DNA of 16,601 bases from Pseudomonadota bacterium (lineage in GTDB: Bacteria > Pseudomonadota > Alphaproteobacteria > Rhodospirillales > Rhodospirillaceae). The stretch is taken from the NCBI GenBank assembly GCA_023396465.1, contig JAEWWF010000288.1:1-16601 (forward strand), read 5' to 3'. A program made the position numbers and the translations under genes. This document shows positions 13,299 through 16,601 of this stretch, piece after piece. The notes under the pieces are model-generated. The model made no database searches. It saw only the letters and a program-made list of their open reading frames with translations, and was not told the DNA's origin. The first letter of the stretch is position 1; each line of letters starts with the position of its first letter.

Positions 13299-13399
13299 TT
13301 CCGGCACGATATTTCCATAGGGTCCGCCGGGACGAGGCAGGACCACGGGGAAATGCCCACCGGACCTCCTGAGCTAGGGGATGGTCCTATGGGTTTTTT
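13299..13399 (+). promoter_or_regulatory. Putative transcription attenuator in the rpsL leader
   Basis: Four segments can pair in two exclusive ways. Segment 3, CCCACCGGACC (13356-13366), pairs upstream with segment 2, GGTCCGCCGGG (13321-13331), or downstream with segment 4, GGTCCTATGGG (13383-13393). The 3:4 hairpin is strengthened by TCC 13367-13369 with GGA 13379-13381 and is followed at once by T6 (13394-13399), as in an intrinsic terminator. Segment 1, TTCCGGC (13299-13305), can pair with 13326-13332 and so release segment 3. The pairing is seen in the sequence; regulation and any ligand or protein signal are inferred. Confidence 0.65.
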
Positions 13400-13455
13400 G
13401 TCTTGGTCGCGCCTGCGAATCGGTTGCGCAAGAGCGTGAGAAAAAGGGAAGGTTA

Positions 13456-13827
13456 ATGCCTACGATCAACCAGTTGATCCGCATGGGCCGCGAAGCGCCG
13501 GTGAAGCGCAACAAGGTTCCGGCCATGCAGGCGTGCCCGCAGAAGCGCGGTGTGTGCACCCGCGTCTACACCACCACCCCGAAGAAGCCGAACTCGGCCC
13601 TTCGTAAGGTGGCGCGCGTGCGTCTGACCAACGGCTACGAGGTCACCTCGTATATCCCCGGCGAAGGTCACAACCTGCAAGAGCACTCCGTGGTGATGAT
13701 CCGCGGCGGCCGCGTCAAGGACTTGCCGGGCGTGCGCTACCACATCATCCGCGGCACCCTGGACACCCAGGGCGTCAAAGACCGCCGCCAGCGTCGTTCC
13801 AAGTACGGCGCCAAGCGTCCGAAGTAA
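13456..13827 (+). CDS. rpsL: 30S ribosomal protein S12
   Basis: S12, 123 residues, sits at the decoding centre and controls translational accuracy. The ATG at 13456 follows the strong GGGAAGG ribosome binding site (13446-13452) and gives MPTINQLIR. An in-frame ATG 25 codons upstream lies inside the attenuator stem and is rejected. The core TTTPKKPNSALRKV contains K43, and GGRVKDLPGVRYH contains K88 and D89. The two lysines are the positions whose change causes streptomycin resistance or dependence, and both are wild type; D89 is the aspartate methylthiolated in E. coli. It ends KYGAKRPK. It is the first gene of the str operon, 15 nt before rpsG. Confidence 0.98.
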   Translation: MPTINQLIRMGREAPVKRNKVPAMQACPQKRGVCTRVYTTTPKKPNSALRKVARVRLTNGYEVTSYIPGEGHNLQEHSVVMIRGGRVKDLPGVRYHIIRGTLDTQGVKDRRQRRSKYGAKRPK

Positions 13828-13842
13828 GAGGGAAGCAGAACC

Positions 13843-14310
13843 ATGTCTCGTCGCCGCGCAGCGGTTAAGCGCGAGGTCCTGCCGGACGCGAAGTTCGGCG
13901 ATGTGGTCATCGCGAAGTTCATCAACAACATCATGCTCGACGGCAAGAAGGGCGTGGCGGAAAAGATCGTCTATGGCGCTCTCGACCGTCTGGCCGCCAA
14001 GGGCGGTGATCCGGTGCAGATGTTCCACGACGCCGTGGACAACGTGAAGCCGGCCGTCGAGGTTCGCTCCCGCCGCGTCGGTGGCGCGACCTACCAGGTG
14101 CCGGTGGAAGTGCGGACCGAGCGTCGTCAGGCGCTGGCCTTCCGTTGGCTCACCGATTTCGCTCGCAAGCGTTCGGAGACCACCATGGTCGACCGGCTGT
14201 TCGGCGAGCTGATGGATGCCGTCAACAATCGTGGCGGTGCCGTCAAGAAGCGTGAAGACACCCATCGTATGGCGGAAGCCAACAAGGCCTTCTCGCACTA
14301 CCGCTGGTAA
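13843..14310 (+). CDS. rpsG: 30S ribosomal protein S7
   Basis: S7, 155 residues, nucleates assembly of the 30S head by binding the 3' major domain of 16S rRNA and contacts E-site tRNA. The start MSRRRAAVKREVLPD is typical. Other family blocks are FINNIMLDGKKGVAEKIVY, VKPAVEVRSRRVGGATYQVP and the C-terminal KREDTHRMAEANKAFSHYRW. The ribosome binding site GAGGGAAG fills most of the 15-nt gap after rpsL. In E. coli, S7 represses the str operon through a structured rpsL-rpsG intercistron. That gap is too short here for such a target, so any feedback probably works elsewhere, such as the rpsL leader. Confidence 0.98.
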   Translation: MSRRRAAVKREVLPDAKFGDVVIAKFINNIMLDGKKGVAEKIVYGALDRLAAKGGDPVQMFHDAVDNVKPAVEVRSRRVGGATYQVPVEVRTERRQALAFRWLTDFARKRSETTMVDRLFGELMDAVNNRGGAVKKREDTHRMAEANKAFSHYRW

Positions 14311-14352
14311 CGCCGGCGCTCCGACGCAGACACGCAGCGAAGAGTGAGCGAA

Positions 14353-16434
14353 ATGAAACGCGAAACCCCGCTTGAGCGGTACCGCAACATCGGCATCATG
14401 GCCCACATCGATGCCGGCAAGACGACCACCACTGAGCGAATCCTGTACTACACGGGAAAGTCGCACAAGCTTGGTGAAGTCCATGAGGGCACCGCCACCA
14501 TGGACTGGATGGAGCAGGAGCAGGAGCGTGGCATTACGATCACCTCCGCTGCGACGACTGCATTCTGGAAGGAGCACCGGATCAACATCATCGACACCCC
14601 GGGTCACGTCGACTTCACCATTGAAGTCGAGCGGTCCCTGCGTGTGCTCGACGGTGCGGTGACGGTGTTCGACTCGGTCGCCGGTGTCGAGCCGCAGTCC
14701 GAGACCGTGTGGCGCCAGGCCGACAAGTACCATGTGCCGCGCATGTGCTTCGTCAACAAGATGGACCGCATGGGCGCCAACTTCTATCGCTGCGTCGACA
14801 TGATCAAGGATCGCCTTGGCGCGCATCCGCTGGTCATCAACCTGCCGATCGGCACCGAAGCCGACTTCGTCGGTATCGTCGACCTGGTGAAGATGCAGGC
14901 TGTCATCTGGAAGGGTGACGACCTGGGTGCTGCTTACGAATACACCGATATTCCGGCTGATCTCGCCGATAAGGCGCAGGAATACCGCGAAGCGCTGATC
15001 GAAGCCGCCGTCGAGCAGGACGATGCCGCCCTCGATGCCTACCTGACCGATGGCACCGCGCCCTCCGAGGAAGAGCTGAACAAGCTCATCCGCAAAGGCA
15101 CCATCGCCATGGCCTTCACGCCGGTTCTGTGTGGCTCGTCCTTCAAGAACAAGGGCGTGCAGACCATGCTGGACGCCGTCATCGCTTACCTGCCGTCGCC
15201 GCTCGACGTGCCGGCGGTGAAGGGTGTGCAGCTGGACGGCGAGACCGAGGACAGCCGTGAAACCGACGACGCGGCGCCGTTCTCGGCGCTGGCGTTCAAG
15301 ATCATGAACGATCCGTTCGTCGGTTCGCTGACCTTCGCCCGTATCTATTCGGGCACGGTCGAAAGCGGTTCCTACGTGCAGAACACGGTGAAGGAAAAGC
15401 GCGAGCGCATCGGCCGCATGCTGCTGATGCACGCCAACAACCGTGAAGAAATCAAATGGGCCGCCGCCGGTGACATCGTCGCCATCGTCGGTCTGAAGGA
15501 CACCACCACCGGCGATACGCTCTGTGACTCGGCCAAGCCGATCATCCTGGAGCGCATGGAATTCCCCGAGCCGGTGATCGAGGTGGCTGTCGAGCCGAAG
15601 ACCAAGGCCGACATGGAAAAGATGGGCATGGCTCTGGCGCGCCTGGCGGCCGAAGACCCGTCCTTCCGCGTCTCGACCGACCAGGAGTCGGGTCAGACGG
15701 TCATCAAGGGCATGGGCGAACTGCACCTCGAGATCATCGTCGACCGCATGCGTCGCGAGTTCAAGGTGGACTGCAACGTGGGCGCCCCGCAGGTGGCCTA
15801 CCGCGAGACCATCTCCAAGGCGCAGACGATCGAATACACCCACAAGAAGCAGACGGGTGGTTCGGGTCAGTTCGCGAAGGTCGTCATCAAGTTCGAGCCG
15901 AACCCCGATGGTGACGAATTCGTGTTCACCAACGCCGTGGTCGGCGGCTCGGTGCCGAAGGAATACGTTCCGGGCGTGGAAAAGGGCCTGAAGTCGTCCA
16001 CCGATTCGGGCGTGCTGGCCGGCTTCCCGGTCACCAAGGTGAAGGCCACCCTGGTGGAAGGCGCCTACCACGACGTCGACTCGAGCGTCATGGCGTTTGA
16101 AATCGCCGCTCGTGCCGCCTTCCGCGAAGGCATTCCGAAGTGCGGTCCGAAGCTGCTCGAACCGATCATGAAGGTCGAAGTGGTGACGCCGGAAGAGTAC
16201 ATGGGCGACATCATCGGCGACCTGAACAGCCGCCGCGGCCAGGTGTCCGGCATGGATCAGCGCGGCATCGCCCGCGTGGTCTCCGCCATGGTGCCGCTGG
16301 CGAACATGTTCGGGTACGTGAACAACCTGCGCTCCATGTCGCAGGGCCGCGCCCAGTACACCATGCTGTTCGACCACTACGCGGAAGTCCCGAGCAACGT
16401 CTCGGATGAAATCCGCGCCAAGATGGCCGGCTAA
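14353..16434 (+). CDS. fusA: Elongation factor G
   Basis: EF-G (693 residues), the GTPase that drives translocation of tRNA and mRNA. ATG 14353 is chosen (MKRETPLERYRNIG) because it aligns with other EF-G starts and has GAAGAG 8 nt upstream. An in-frame GTG at 14344 would add three residues and overlap that ribosome binding site. The G domain shows P-loop AHIDAGKTTTTE (A17-E28), switch I RGITITSAATT, DTPGHVDF from D81 (H85 is the catalytic histidine) and NKMD at 135-138. Domains II-V follow, including the late SRRGQVSGMDQRG and ARVVSAMVPLANMFGYVNN blocks. It is about ten residues shorter than E. coli EF-G but complete. Confidence 0.98.
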   Translation: MKRETPLERYRNIGIMAHIDAGKTTTTERILYYTGKSHKLGEVHEGTATMDWMEQEQERGITITSAATTAFWKEHRINIIDTPGHVDFTIEVERSLRVLDGAVTVFDSVAGVEPQSETVWRQADKYHVPRMCFVNKMDRMGANFYRCVDMIKDRLGAHPLVINLPIGTEADFVGIVDLVKMQAVIWKGDDLGAAYEYTDIPADLADKAQEYREALIEAAVEQDDAALDAYLTDGTAPSEEELNKLIRKGTIAMAFTPVLCGSSFKNKGVQTMLDAVIAYLPSPLDVPAVKGVQLDGETEDSRETDDAAPFSALAFKIMNDPFVGSLTFARIYSGTVESGSYVQNTVKEKRERIGRMLLMHANNREEIKWAAAGDIVAIVGLKDTTTGDTLCDSAKPIILERMEFPEPVIEVAVEPKTKADMEKMGMALARLAAEDPSFRVSTDQESGQTVIKGMGELHLEIIVDRMRREFKVDCNVGAPQVAYRETISKAQTIEYTHKKQTGGSGQFAKVVIKFEPNPDGDEFVFTNAVVGGSVPKEYVPGVEKGLKSSTDSGVLAGFPVTKVKATLVEGAYHDVDSSVMAFEIAARAAFREGIPKCGPKLLEPIMKVEVVTPEEYMGDIIGDLNSRRGQVSGMDQRGIARVVSAMVPLANMFGYVNNLRSMSQGRAQYTMLFDHYAEVPSNVSDEIRAKMAG

Positions 16435-16474
16435 GGCCGCCGTCGCAGATTGCGAAGCTGGAGAGATCGAGAAA

Positions 16475-16601
16475 ATGGCGAAGGAAAAGTTCACGCGGTC
16501 GAAGCCGCACTGCAACGTCGGCACGATTGGCCACGTCGACCACGGCAAGACGACGCTGACGGCTGCGATCACGAAGGTGATGGCCGAGGCTGGCGGCGGT
16601 C
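16475..16601 (+). CDS. tuf: Elongation factor Tu, 5' end (second tuf copy, partial)
   Basis: The first 42 codons of EF-Tu, cut by the window edge. MAKEKFTRSKPHCNVGTIGH leads into the GTP-binding P-loop GHVDHGKT (G19-T26). It starts 40 nt after the fusA stop, with GGAGAG at 16460-16465 as ribosome binding site. It completes the classic str operon rpsL-rpsG-fusA-tuf. Together with the tuf fragment at the left edge it brackets about 16 kb of essential genes as direct repeats. Confidence 0.97.
   Translation, partial: MAKEKFTRSKPHCNVGTIGHVDHGKTTLTAAITKVMAEAGGG

Noticed and set aside
13381..13455. N-terminal extension of S12 by 25 residues
   Set aside because: The upstream ATG lies in the terminator-like stem and T-run; S12 starts normally at 13456 with a strong ribosome binding site.
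13453..16572. Minus-strand open frame of 1039 codons opposite rpsL-rpsG-fusA
   Set aside because: It spans three known genes and their gaps in antisense, with no family signature.

Overview
The window is a block of core information-processing genes, all on the plus strand, from a high-GC alphaproteobacterium. Protein lengths and sequence character (NusG 176 aa, S12 123 aa, S7 155 aa, RpoB 1391 aa) and the order tuf, tRNA-Trp, secE, nusG, rplKAJL, rpoBC, rpsL, rpsG, fusA, tuf point to the Rhodospirillales, perhaps an Azospirillum relative. The genus is an inference; no search was run. Nearly all of the sequence is conserved housekeeping coding DNA, so no new enzyme system or mobile cargo is expected. 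The unusual material is in the intergenic RNA and in one insertion in RpoC.

Layout. (1) 1-197: 3' end of one EF-Tu gene. (2) 211-1330: terminator-like hairpin, promoter, tRNA-Trp(CCA), secE, nusG and an intrinsic terminator. (3) 1331-3833: rplK, rplA, the L10 leader RNA, rplJ and rplL, encoding L11, L1, L10 and L7/L12 of the ribosome's factor-binding stalk and L1 arm. (4) 3834-4236: a 403-bp gap with three strong consecutive hairpins, including an 82-nt near-perfect palindrome. (5) 4237-13060: rpoB and rpoC, the catalytic RNA polymerase subunits. (6) 13061-13455: a 395-bp gap with two terminators, then a strong sigma70-type promoter and a leader that folds as a four-segment attenuator. (7) 13456-16601: the str operon rpsL, rpsG, fusA and the 5' end of a second EF-Tu gene.

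Together the genes make the transcription machinery (RpoB, RpoC, NusG), ribosomal proteins that contact elongation factors (L11, L1, L10, L7/L12, S12, S7), the factors themselves (EF-G, EF-Tu) and the SecE translocon subunit. Three leaders look built for feedback control: the rplK leader (L1 target expected, not resolved), the L10 leader (recognised) and the rpsL leader (attenuator inferred here).

Most worth a second look: the competing GGTCC-N3-GGG segments in the rpsL leader; a net insertion of about 93 residues in RpoC, flanked by two similar helix motifs, with codon use unlike its surroundings; the palindrome and neighbouring switchable hairpins between rplL and rpoB; and the twin UUCG hairpins before rplJ.
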